A stretch of DNA of 7,487 bases from an uncultured Clostridia bacterium (GCA_946004305.1 CAMFZJ010000063.1:1-7487), one strand, 5' to 3'. Positions 1 to 6,414 are shown, counted from the stretch's first letter. The notes: generated by a model from the letters alone, not told the origin. Numbers and translations are program-made.

Positions 1-39
1 TAAATAATTTTAGCTAACTTAATATCTCTTAAAAATTTT

Positions 40-63
40 GCACCGGTGGATTTCCACCGGTGC
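40..63 (+). terminator. Intrinsic terminator hairpin, probably of a rightward gene left of the window
   Basis: A perfect 10-bp GC-rich stem (GCACCGGTGG with CCACCGGTGC) closes a 4-nt loop. Read rightward it is followed by TTTCTTATA, a usable U-rich tract. Read leftward the stem is followed by AAAATTTTT, which is less favourable because the U run is delayed. I therefore infer that it mainly ends a plus-strand gene lying left of the window, convergent with pheT. It may also act as a second stop for leftward pheT transcripts that pass the first terminator. Confidence 0.7.
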
Positions 64-86
64 TTTCTTATACAATATTGCATAGG

Positions 87-111
87 AAAAGGGCTGCCAT
101 TTGACAGCCCT
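87..111 (-). terminator. Intrinsic terminator of the pheST operon
   Basis: On the minus strand, 18 nt past the pheT stop, AGGGCTGTC pairs with GGCAGCCCT over 9 bp (one G-U) around the loop AAAT and runs straight into TTTT. Its position right behind pheT and its orientation make it the natural end of the pheS-pheT transcript. The U tract is short, so some readthrough to the hairpin at 40-63 is possible. Confidence 0.8.
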
Positions 112-129
112 GAATTATTTTCACTTGCA

Positions 130-2499
130 TTAACCTCTTAGCTTAACGTCAATATCAGCAAGATTTGCAATTACCTTATCCATAATTTCCTGAACTTCAG
201 CTGATGACAAAGTCCTTTCATTTGAAGCAAAGTCGAATCTGATAGTCATACTGTGGATAAACTCGGTATCATAGGTATCAACAATTCTTGTACCTTTAAG
301 AATATCTCCACCCTGATTTTTCCAACATTTAGCTAAATCCTTAAAGAATTTGCCCTCAGGAATTTCAAGGCTTAAATCATATGACATAACAGGGAACTTA
401 GACGGCTCTTCATATGCAATACTTGCATTTTTAACCTGAGCGAATTTCTTAATGTCAATTTCCGCAAATACTATCGAAGCTTTCTTGTCAATCTTTTTAC
501 TGATAACCGGATGAGCAATACCCATTACACCGATATTGTTTCCATCAAGAATAATACTGTTAAGATTAACAGGATGCTCATAGCTGTGAGTAGCTTCAGC
601 AACTTCAAATGTAAGCGCTTTGTGCTTCAAGTCATCGGTTATTGTAGCAAGCATATCTCTTAACTTGAAGTACAGAGCTTTAACATCACAAGCTTTGCTG
701 AATAATGTTACAGCCAGATTTTTCTTTTCAACACAAAGATTGTTTTCATCAAGTCCGTCAACAACTCTGCCAATTTCAAAAACACCAAACTCTGTAGCGA
801 ATGAGGTGTTTGTATTAATCTGACAAAGCTGAGTCGGAATAATTGACCTTCTGATAGTTTCAATATTAGGATTGGTAGCATTGGCAAGCTTAATGTTTTC
901 CTCAACAGGAATACCCAATGCTTTCTGTTCGTCATTATAAGCCCAGACATAAGAGTGTAATTCGTGAAGATTATATTTCTTAACTAAGATGTCCTTAATC
1001 TTTTCTTCGTCACTTTTAACTGCTTCCATTCTTACAGGATAAAGTGGGGAACGGGTGGTGTTAATGTCAAAATTATCGTAGCCGTAAATTCTTGTAATTT
1101 CCTCAATAATGTCGGCTTTAATTGTAACGTCTTTTGTAGCTCTCCAAGAAGGCACAACAACCTTAAAGTCATCATTGTTAAGCTCCACCTTGAATCCTAA
1201 GGAAGAAAGAGTTTTAACAATTTGTTCGTTGCTGATTTCAATACCTGTGTATCTGTTTACAAAATTCTTGTCAAATTCAAGAGTAACTGTATCATATTTA
1301 AAAGCATATTCATCAGTAAGGGAAGATACAACTTTGATTTCATTGTCATAATCTTTTAACAGCTTAACAAATCTTCCGATAGCAACATCAGTCATTTCAG
1401 GGTCAAGGGATTTTTCATATCTCATAGAAGCGTCAGTTCTGTGAGCCAGTCTGACAGTTGACTTTCTTATTGAAACCGGGTTAAATGTAGCAGACTCAAG
1501 CGTAAGAGTAGTAGTATCATCAACTATTTCAGAATCTAAACCACCCATAATTCCTGCAATAGCAACAGGAGTGTCGCCGTTACAAATCATTAGTGTATTT
1601 TCGTCAATTTTTCTGTCAACTCCGTCAAGAGTTTTAAAAATAAATGGCCGGTCAAATCTCTTAATTCTGATTTTTTCAACCTTCCGTGAGTCAAAAGCAT
1701 GCATAGGCTGACCCATTTCAAGCATTAAATAGTTAGTAAGGTCAGCTAAGAAATTAATAGCTCTCATACCGCAGTAATAAAGCCTGATTCTCATATTAAC
1801 AGGACTTACATTTCTGTTAATGTTTTCAACCTGTAAGCAGGAATATCTCTGACAAAGATTGTCCTCAATCTTCATATCAATCTTTGGTAAGCTGTTATAA
1901 GCATTCAAATCATCAACATCAAGTGGCTTTAGCTCTCTGCCTGCAAGTGCGGCAAATTCTCTTGCAATACCATAATGTCCCCATAAATCAGGACGATTAG
2001 TAAGAGATTTATTGTCAACCTCAAAAATGATATCATCAATTTCATAAACGCTTTTAATATCAGTGCCGTTTGGTATATCATCAGTAATTTCCATTATGCC
2101 GGAGTTGTCGTCACTAATGCCAATTTCAGCTTCAGAGCAACACATACCGTAGGAAGTGTATCCTGCTAAAGGTCTTGGAGAAATAGTGATTTCTCCGATT
2201 TTAGCTCCAACCTTTGCAAAAGCAGTTTTCATACCAACCTTTACATTAGGCGCTCCGCATACAACATCGGTAAGCTCATCTTCGCCGGCGTCAACCTTAA
2301 GAAGATGTAGCTTTTTTGAGTCCGGATGATTTTCAACTGATTTAATTTCAGCTACAACAACGCCCTGCAAATCAGAGCCTTTAAAAAATATCTCATTTTC
2401 AACTTCAGCAGTAGAAAGAGAGAATTGATGTATAAGCTCAGTTTTGTCAATACCGCTAAGGTCAACAAAATCCTGAATCCAGTTCATTGATAAAAACAT
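130..2499 (-). CDS. pheT: Phenylalanine--tRNA ligase beta subunit
   Basis: This is the beta subunit of the cytoplasmic alpha2beta2 phenylalanyl-tRNA synthetase, which binds tRNA-Phe and hydrolyses mischarged Tyr-tRNA-Phe. It has 789 residues, normal for the family. The domain order is complete: N-terminal segment, EMAP-II-type tRNA-binding fold (about 45-155, with NHPDSKKLHLLKVD), B3/B4 editing domain (about 210-385, with GQPMHAFD and AGIMGG), B5 (about 405-475), catalytic-like core (about 490-690) and FDX-ACB anticodon-binding domain (about 700-789). By my alignment to E. coli PheT from memory, editing residues H267, E335, T355 and A357 are all present. ATG at 2499 is preferred because AAGGAG lies 7 nt upstream. 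The gene follows pheS by 15 bp and shares its T-box-controlled transcript. Residues 164-175 read KSLTNRPDLWGH where E. coli/Bacillus-type proteins have a TPNRxDxLS-type sequence, so it belongs to a somewhat different PheT lineage but looks functional. Confidence 0.97.
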   Translation of the reverse strand: MFLSMNWIQDFVDLSGIDKTELIHQFSLSTAEVENEIFFKGSDLQGVVVAEIKSVENHPDSKKLHLLKVDAGEDELTDVVCGAPNVKVGMKTAFAKVGAKIGEITISPRPLAGYTSYGMCCSEAEIGISDDNSGIMEITDDIPNGTDIKSVYEIDDIIFEVDNKSLTNRPDLWGHYGIAREFAALAGRELKPLDVDDLNAYNSLPKIDMKIEDNLCQRYSCLQVENINRNVSPVNMRIRLYYCGMRAINFLADLTNYLMLEMGQPMHAFDSRKVEKIRIKRFDRPFIFKTLDGVDRKIDENTLMICNGDTPVAIAGIMGGLDSEIVDDTTTLTLESATFNPVSIRKSTVRLAHRTDASMRYEKSLDPEMTDVAIGRFVKLLKDYDNEIKVVSSLTDEYAFKYDTVTLEFDKNFVNRYTGIEISNEQIVKTLSSLGFKVELNNDDFKVVVPSWRATKDVTIKADIIEEITRIYGYDNFDINTTRSPLYPVRMEAVKSDEEKIKDILVKKYNLHELHSYVWAYNDEQKALGIPVEENIKLANATNPNIETIRRSIIPTQLCQINTNTSFATEFGVFEIGRVVDGLDENNLCVEKKNLAVTLFSKACDVKALYFKLRDMLATITDDLKHKALTFEVAEATHSYEHPVNLNSIILDGNNIGVMGIAHPVISKKIDKKASIVFAEIDIKKFAQVKNASIAYEEPSKFPVMSYDLSLEIPEGKFFKDLAKCWKNQGGDILKGTRIVDTYDTEFIHSMTIRFDFASNERTLSSAEVQEIMDKVIANLADIDVKLRG

Positions 2500-2514
2500 A
2501 ATAAATCTCCTTTC

Positions 2515-3567
2515 TTACTTATCATCAGTAAACTGTGATAAAGATTTAAGATTACCGCTGTTCAAATCTCTAATATCTTTAACACCGTATTTCATCATTG
2601 CAAGTCTTGTTAATCCAAGACCAAAGGCAAAGCCTGTGTACTTTTCAGGATCAATACCGCCCTCTTTTAAAACCTCCGGGTGAATCATACCGCAAGGGCA
2701 TAATTCAAGCCAACCGCTGTGCTTACAGGAAGCACAGCCTTCGCCGCCGCAAATAAGACAGCTTATGTCAAGCTCAAAACCGGGCTCCACAAATGGGAAA
2801 AATCCCGGACGAAGTCTTACCTTAATGTCTTTCTTAAATACCTCAGAGAGCATAGTTTTCATAAAGTAAATAAGGTTTGAAATACTTATGTCCTTGTCAA
2901 CCATAACACCCTCCATTTGGAAGAAGGTGTTTTCGTGGCAAGCGTCAGTAGCCTCATTTCTGAAACATCTGCCCGGGAAGATAGCCTTAATCGGAACATC
3001 ATTCTCAATTAAATTCTTACCGTACTTCTTAAGAATTGCATTCTGAGCAGCCGAAGTCTGAGATTTAAGAAGCTGACCGTTTTCAAGATAATATGTGTCC
3101 TGCATATCTCTTGCAGGGTGATGCTTAGGAATGTTTAAGGATTCAAAACATTCATAGTCAGTAACAACTTCAGGATAATCCTCCACAGTAAATCCCATAG
3201 AACGGAAAATTTCCTCACATTGTCTTTGAACAAGTGTAATAGGATGATAAGAACCTCTGCCTAAATCAACAGGAGTAGTAATATCAAATTGCGGCATAGA
3301 GCTGATTTCCTTTTGAATTTCCAGCTCTTTAAGCTCAGCTGTTTTTTCTTCAATAACCTTAGCAGCAGAAACCTTTAATTCATTTACCTGCTTGCCAAAT
3401 TCTTTTTTAGCCTCATTAGAAAGGTCTTTCATATTCTTCATAAGACCGGTAATGCTGCCTTTTTTGCCGAGAAAGCTAACTCTGATAGACTCCAAATCTA
3501 CAAGACTGCTAACTTCTCCAAGCTTGTTTTCAAGCTCTTTTTTTAGACTGATAATTTTTTCGTCCAT
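2515..3567 (-). CDS. pheS: Phenylalanine--tRNA ligase alpha subunit
   Basis: This is the catalytic alpha subunit of phenylalanyl-tRNA synthetase, a class II enzyme that makes Phe-AMP and transfers Phe to tRNA-Phe. It has 350 residues from the start chosen here. Residues 1-90 form the N-terminal coiled coil that grips tRNA. The class II core follows: HPARDMQDTYY (150-160), motif 2 around GRCFRNEATDACHENTF (199-215) with FQMEG (216-220), and motif 3 GFAFGLGLTR (312-321). A314 matches the E. coli Ala294 that sets Phe side-chain specificity (from memory). Cysteines 270, 273, 278, 281, 290 and 292 form the Cys-rich insert common in bacterial PheS, possibly metal-binding. An in-frame ATG at 3579 exists, but the Shine-Dalgarno GGAGG overlaps it (ATGGAGGTAAATATG), so the ATG at 3567, 5 nt after GGAGG, is the real start. 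It is the first gene of pheST, behind a T-box leader. Confidence 0.97.
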   Translation of the reverse strand: MDEKIISLKKELENKLGEVSSLVDLESIRVSFLGKKGSITGLMKNMKDLSNEAKKEFGKQVNELKVSAAKVIEEKTAELKELEIQKEISSMPQFDITTPVDLGRGSYHPITLVQRQCEEIFRSMGFTVEDYPEVVTDYECFESLNIPKHHPARDMQDTYYLENGQLLKSQTSAAQNAILKKYGKNLIENDVPIKAIFPGRCFRNEATDACHENTFFQMEGVMVDKDISISNLIYFMKTMLSEVFKKDIKVRLRPGFFPFVEPGFELDISCLICGGEGCASCKHSGWLELCPCGMIHPEVLKEGGIDPEKYTGFAFGLGLTRLAMMKYGVKDIRDLNSGNLKSLSQFTDDK

Positions 3568-3580
3568 ATTTACCTCCATA

Positions 3581-3613
3581 AAAAATAAAAGCCCCTCCGA
3601 AAAACGAAGGGAC
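3581..3613 (-). terminator. T-box-controlled intrinsic terminator in the pheS leader
   Basis: On the minus strand GTCCCTTCG (3613-3605) pairs with CGGAGGGGC (3599-3591) over 9 bp with two G-U pairs, around a U5 loop, followed by TTTTATTTTT. The left arm contains the CCCU and CGU segments that pair with the T-box in the alternative antiterminator, so the two structures exclude each other. The U run ends next to the ribosome-binding site of pheS, leaving almost no spacer between attenuator and gene. Confidence 0.93.
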
Positions 3614-3831
3614 GAAATAAATTCCGTGGTACCACCCTGATTTTTGCACCAAACCGAGCAAACACTCTTTAAGCCGTTAACGGAGCTACAAACCGTTGAA
3701 GCCTACTTAGTTTCAGCCTCACCACTCAAAAGGGAACTTCACAAATCACATACTCAGGCAGCTTTCAGCCAAGGCAAGCCCTCTCTTTAAAGTACCTTTG
3801 AAATGCTACTTCCTTTGTCACCGTGTTATCT
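3581..3831 (-). promoter_or_regulatory. T-box riboswitch, Phe-specific, controlling pheST
   Basis: This leader of about 250 nt senses uncharged tRNA-Phe and lets transcription continue into pheST. The T-box AGGGTGGTACCACGG lies at 3638-3624. In the antiterminator, AGGG (3638-3635) pairs with CCCU (3611-3608) and ACG (3627-3625) with CGU (3614-3612), leaving the 7-nt bulge UGGUACC. UGGU would pair with a tRNA 3' end ACCA, which fits discriminator A. In stem I, AAAGG (3816-3812) pairs with CCTTT (3733-3729). An AGTA motif (3810-3807) faces GAAGTTC across the specifier loop, and the codon next to the lower helix is TTC (3736-3734), a Phe codon. G/A-rich bulges below suggest the usual kink-turn. 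Specifier identity and the downstream gene agree. Confidence 0.96.
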
Positions 3832-3837
3832 CTGGTT

Positions 3838-3866
3838 ATAATAACATTTTAGAAGAAAATATGCAA
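3838..3866 (-). promoter_or_regulatory. Sigma-A-type promoter of the pheST T-box leader
   Basis: On the minus strand a -35 element TTGCAT (3866-3861) is separated by exactly 17 bp from a -10 element TATTAT (3843-3838). Transcription should begin near 3831, just ahead of stem I of the T-box. The -35 lies inside one arm of the inverted repeat at 3859-3895. Confidence 0.8.
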
Positions 3867-3895
3867 GAGTTTTGTTGAAAATTTTTCTTGCATAT
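3859..3895. repeat. Perfect 10-bp inverted repeat between divergent promoters
   Basis: ATATGCAAGA (3859-3868) and TCTTGCATAT (3886-3895) are exact reverse complements separated by 17 bp. The left arm covers the -35 of the pheS promoter. The right arm lies in the spacer of the plus-strand promoter, next to its extended -10. The half-site centres are 27 bp apart. It could be an operator for a dimeric regulator acting on both promoters, or a by-product of two similar promoters placed head to head. No following U tract makes it look like a terminator. Confidence 0.55.
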
Positions 3896-3903
3896 GCTAT
3901 TAT
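3875..3903 (+). promoter_or_regulatory. Sigma-A-type promoter of the membrane protein-nnrD unit
   Basis: TTGAAA (3875-3880), a 17-bp spacer and TATTAT (3898-3903) preceded by TGC, an extended -10, form a strong match. Transcription should start near 3910, giving a 5' leader of only about 17 nt that holds the ribosome-binding site AAAAGGAG. The promoter is divergent to that of pheST. Confidence 0.82.
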
Positions 3904-3926
3904 ACTTTAGAAAAGGAGTAATGGAA

Positions 3927-4472
3927 ATGAACGATATTTTTATAGAACAGCTTGTAAAGAAAAAACGTAAAGTGAAGGATAGAATAATTTTTATTGTCAC
4001 ATTATTATTAGTAATATTAATACCTGTGCTTTTTATTGTTTTGGCAAAAATGCAGATTTTAATTGCCTACTTTATTTATATTGCTTTCTTCCTGTTATTA
4101 TTCGGTGTATGGCTTGTTTGGTTTATACGAACAAATCAGAATGTTGAGTATGAATATCAGATGGTGCAGGAAGTAATCGTAGTAAGTAAAATTACAGCAA
4201 AGCGTAAGCGTAAGGAAATCGTTAAAATTGATGTAAAATTATTCGACCGGCTTGCAAAGGCAAAGGACGATTCTGTTAAGAATCTTAACTTTATGAAGGT
4301 GTATGAAGCTTGTGCAGATTTTTCTGATGAGGAAAATACATATTATGCCGTGTATCAGCACCCCGCTTACGGGAGAACAGCCTTGTTTTTTACACCAAAT
4401 GAAAAGATACTTAATGCAATGAAGCCTTACCTTAAGAAGGATATAGTACTAAAGCTTTTTTATAACAGGTGA
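3927..4472 (+). CDS. Small two-helix membrane protein of unknown function (possibly DUF6106-like)
   Basis: I do not recognise a function. The 181-residue product has a basic N-terminus (KKKRKVKDR), two adjacent hydrophobic segments (about 20-40 and 44-67) joined by a very short turn, then a soluble tail of about 110 residues with a basic patch AKRKRKE (91-97). A hairpin anchor with both ends in the cytoplasm is likely under the positive-inside rule. From memory the start, ending in FIEQLVKKK, and the NVEYEY segment resemble Clostridia proteins filed as DUF6106; this is tentative. Start choice: in-frame ATGs at 3888 and 3894 precede the predicted transcription start, and ATG 3921 is only 2 nt from GGAG, whereas ATG 3927 is 8 nt from it. 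The gene is first in its transcript and ends 4 nt before nnrD, so the two should be translationally coupled. Confidence 0.85.
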   Translation: MNDIFIEQLVKKKRKVKDRIIFIVTLLLVILIPVLFIVLAKMQILIAYFIYIAFFLLLFGVWLVWFIRTNQNVEYEYQMVQEVIVVSKITAKRKRKEIVKIDVKLFDRLAKAKDDSVKNLNFMKVYEACADFSDEENTYYAVYQHPAYGRTALFFTPNEKILNAMKPYLKKDIVLKLFYNR

Positions 4473-4476
4473 TTAT

Positions 4477-5343
4477 ATGCAGGAAGTAATCGACAGAAAC
4501 TATGTAAAGTCTGCTTTAACAAAACGAAATCCCGATGACGATAAATTTGCTGTAGGCTCTCTTTTATCAATCTGCGGAAGCTATGGTATGGCAGGAGCCG
4601 GAATAATGTCGGCAAAAGCAGCCTTGCGAAGCGGTGTGGGACTTCTCAGAATGATAATTCCGGAAAGTATTTATCCCATAATGGCGTCATCAATTTATGA
4701 AGCAGTTTTTTGCCCTGTAAAAGAAGATACACAACCAAATAATATTTCTTTTATAGAAAAATTAAATTACAATAACGCTGTTGTAATGGGAAGTGGGTTG
4801 TCAGTTTCGCCTTACTCAAAGGCTTTAGTAAAAACAGTTTTAGAAAAAGCAGAAATTCCCATTGTCTTAGATGCAGACGGATTGAATATAGTAGCAGAGA
4901 ATAAGGATTTATTAAAGTCTGTAAAAGCTCCGCTGGTAATAACCCCTCACATTGGTGAAATGTCAAGGCTTACCGGAATGACAATTGATGAAATAAATAA
5001 AGACAGAGCTGCCGTTACACTTAATTTTGCAAGGGATAATAACTGTATTGTAGTCCTTAAAGGGCATATTACTGTTGTTGCGTCACCTGACGGAAAGCTT
5101 ATGTACAACAAAAACACAGGTAATCCGGGAATGGCAACGGGAGGCTCAGGGGATGTTCTGGCAGGTATAATCGGCTCTCTTATTGCCCAAGGCAGCGAAC
5201 CCTACAAAGGAGCTATGGCAGGAGTGTATATCCACGGACTTGCAGGAGATATAGCAGCTCAAAAGCTTAGTCAGCGTTCAATGCTTCCAACAGATATGAT
5301 TGAATATATACCATTGGCTTTTAAGAAAATTGAAAGCCTATAA
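4477..5343 (+). CDS. nnrD: ADP-dependent (S)-NAD(P)H-hydrate dehydratase
   Basis: This metabolite-repair enzyme (EC 4.2.1.136) uses ADP to dehydrate damaged NADHX and NADPHX back to NADH and NADPH in the cytoplasm. The 288-residue protein has the ribokinase-like carbohydrate-kinase fold of the YjeF C-terminal/YxkO family. Visible motifs are KFAVGSLLSICGS (23-35), MAGAGIMSAKAALRSG (38-53), DADGLN (132-137), TPHIGEMSRL (156-165), VVLKG (192-196) and NTGNPGMATGGSGDVLAG (213-230), whose D226 is the expected catalytic aspartate. There is no fused N-terminal NnrE epimerase domain, so this is the stand-alone form, of normal length. ATG 4477 is served by AGGTGA, which overlaps the stop codon of the upstream membrane-protein gene. 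That arrangement suggests translational coupling. Confidence 0.95.
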   Translation: MQEVIDRNYVKSALTKRNPDDDKFAVGSLLSICGSYGMAGAGIMSAKAALRSGVGLLRMIIPESIYPIMASSIYEAVFCPVKEDTQPNNISFIEKLNYNNAVVMGSGLSVSPYSKALVKTVLEKAEIPIVLDADGLNIVAENKDLLKSVKAPLVITPHIGEMSRLTGMTIDEINKDRAAVTLNFARDNNCIVVLKGHITVVASPDGKLMYNKNTGNPGMATGGSGDVLAGIIGSLIAQGSEPYKGAMAGVYIHGLAGDIAAQKLSQRSMLPTDMIEYIPLAFKKIESL

Positions 5344-5393
5344 AGTAATAAACTAAATCAAATAAAACATATAATAACAGCAGAGGTGATTTT

Positions 5394-5906
5394 GTGAAAA
5401 AATTATGTCTGCTGTTATTTTTTATAATAATATCTTTGGAAATAAACCTAACCTCCTGTACTAATGAACCGGCACCCTTGGTAAAAAGCTTTACAGCCAA
5501 TGTAACCGGCACCTGTAACGGCGAAAAGCTAAAAGCAAGAATAATATCCAATAACCAAAAATTTTTGTTAATTGAAATATTATCCCCAAGCTCTATGAAA
5601 GGGTATAAATATACATATAAGGATAGTACACTTAGCATAAAATATAAAACTTTCAACGTGAAAGCTCAGACAAATTATATTCCCAATACTGGGTTTTCTT
5701 CAATAATGTATAATGTTTTATCAAGTCTTAGCAAAGAACAGAATTGTATATGTACGGGAAGTGATAAAGCATTTGCCTATTATAAAGGCAAGTGCGAAAG
5801 CGGAGAATATGACATCAAGGCAGAATATAACAGCGGAGCAATACGACAGATTAATATTAAATCAATTGATTTTACAGCTAAACTCAACAAAATAAAAATC
5901 AAATAA
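5394..5906 (+). CDS. Predicted lipoprotein, LolA/YdcC-like fold (tentative)
   Basis: A 170-residue exported lipoprotein. The basic start MKK, a hydrophobic stretch (4-15) and the lipobox LTSC place the lipidated cysteine at residue 22. The mature part alternates short beta strands: FTANVTGTC (33-41), a segment with IEILSPSSMKGYKYTY near 60-75, then LSIKYKTF, a helical stretch, and strands to the end. The phrase for "membrane-active protein product: iE..sP....G..y.y....l.i.y" recalls small LolA-like lipoproteins common in Clostridia, related in fold to B. subtilis YdcC; this is inference from pattern and neighbours. The start is GTG at 5394 with AGAGGTGA upstream. It lies 50 bp after nnrD with no terminator between, so co-transcription is likely. 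The partner molecule is unknown. Confidence 0.85.
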   Translation: MKKLCLLLFFIIISLEINLTSCTNEPAPLVKSFTANVTGTCNGEKLKARIISNNQKFLLIEILSPSSMKGYKYTYKDSTLSIKYKTFNVKAQTNYIPNTGFSSIMYNVLSSLSKEQNCICTGSDKAFAYYKGKCESGEYDIKAEYNSGAIRQINIKSIDFTAKLNKIKIK

Positions 5907-5910
5907 TAAT

Positions 5911-5939
5911 TTCACCCTATTCCATAACCAAAATATTAT
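5911..5939 (+). promoter_or_regulatory. Possible promoter for mazF
   Basis: TTCACC (5911-5916, four of six matches to TTGACA), a 17-bp spacer and TATTAT (5934-5939, five of six) lie just behind the lipoprotein stop. Transcription would start near 5946 and give a mazF leader of about 60 nt. The surroundings are very AT-rich, so chance matches are common. No terminator is seen between the lipoprotein and mazF, so readthrough from upstream is an equal option. Confidence 0.4.
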
Positions 5940-6005
5940 ATTAATGGTATAAAAATTATATGGTTGTCAAAAATACTATTAATAAATATTTCGGAGGGAA
6001 AATCC

Positions 6006-6353
6006 TTGAATATAAAACGTGGAGAGATATACTACGCCGACCTTTCTCCTGTAGTTGGGTCGGAGCAGGGAGGAGTAAGACCGGTTCTTATAGTTCAGAA
6101 CAATATAGGCAACCGCTACAGCCCTACGGTAATTGCGGCGGCAATAACAAGCCAGCAGTCAAAGGCAAAGCTTCCCACTCATATTCCCATTGACGGTCAC
6201 GACTGCGGACTGCAAAGAAACAGCGTTGTACTCCTTGAACAAATCCGTACAATAGATAAAAAGCGTTTAAAGGAAAAAATGGGAGCCATTGACGAAAACT
6301 CGATGAACAAAATAAACAATGCAATATCCATTTCCTTTGGACTGCAAGGATAA
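6006..6353 (+). CDS. mazF: MazF/PemK-family mRNA interferase (EndoA-like toxin)
   Basis: A sequence-specific endoribonuclease toxin of 115 residues, close to B. subtilis EndoA (116 residues, recalled from memory) over its whole length: KRGEIYYADLSPVVGSEQGG, VRPVLIVQNN, GNRYSP, LPTH and LLEQIRTIDKKRL. The catalytic pair R25 and T48 is present at the same numbers as in the Bacillus enzyme, so activity is expected. The start is TTG at 6006, 7 nt after GGAGGG; an upstream in-frame TTG at 5964 has no ribosome-binding site. Family members of this type cleave UACAU, but the specificity of this one is not shown by sequence alone. No antitoxin gene lies directly upstream: the 99 bp before it contain no credible reading frame, and the preceding gene is the lipoprotein. 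A strong terminator follows 18 bp after the stop. Confidence 0.95.
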   Translation: MNIKRGEIYYADLSPVVGSEQGGVRPVLIVQNNIGNRYSPTVIAAAITSQQSKAKLPTHIPIDGHDCGLQRNSVVLLEQIRTIDKKRLKEKMGAIDENSMNKINNAISISFGLQG

Positions 6354-6371
6354 AAGCTACATAAAGTGGCA

Positions 6372-6414
6372 AAAAACAGCGGTTACTTAGTAAAGCTTAG
6401 TAACTGCTGTTTTT
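6372..6414 (+). terminator. Strong intrinsic terminator after mazF
   Basis: AAAAACAGCGGTTACT (6372-6387) pairs with AGTAACTGCTGTTTTT (6399-6414) over 16 bp with one G-U pair, around an 11-nt loop, ending in a U5 run that is itself part of the stem. The flanking A tract on the left would also support leftward termination, but no leftward gene is seen to the right. It closes the mazF transcript. Confidence 0.93.

Noticed and set aside
708..950. Alternative frames inside pheT on both strands
   Set aside because: Shadows of a well-conserved gene; no ribosome-binding sites or protein-like composition.
3577..3579. ATG as start of pheS, giving a 354-residue protein
   Set aside because: It overlaps the GGAGG that serves the ATG at 3567 and has no ribosome-binding site of its own; a terminator U run lies directly before it.
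3888..3926. Upstream in-frame ATGs (3888, 3894, 3921) for the membrane protein
   Set aside because: The first two lie before or inside the promoter -10 and the third is only 2 nt from the ribosome-binding site; ATG 3927 is spaced correctly.
5713..5895. 60-codon frame overlapping the lipoprotein gene as a hidden antitoxin
   Set aside because: No ribosome-binding site, lies wholly within the lipoprotein in another frame, and has no ribbon-helix-helix or AbrB pattern.
5964..5992. TTGTCA as a -35 for a mazF promoter
   Set aside because: The hexamer 17 bp downstream (TATTTC) is a poor -10, and its start site would fall at the ribosome-binding site.
5964..6005. TTG at 5964 as an earlier mazF start
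   Set aside because: No ribosome-binding site; the added residues do not belong to the EndoA family, whose N-terminus matches from TTG 6006.
6124..6372. 82-codon minus-strand frame opposite mazF as an antisense antitoxin
   Set aside because: No ribosome-binding site or promoter seen; it is explained as the shadow of the mazF coding strand.
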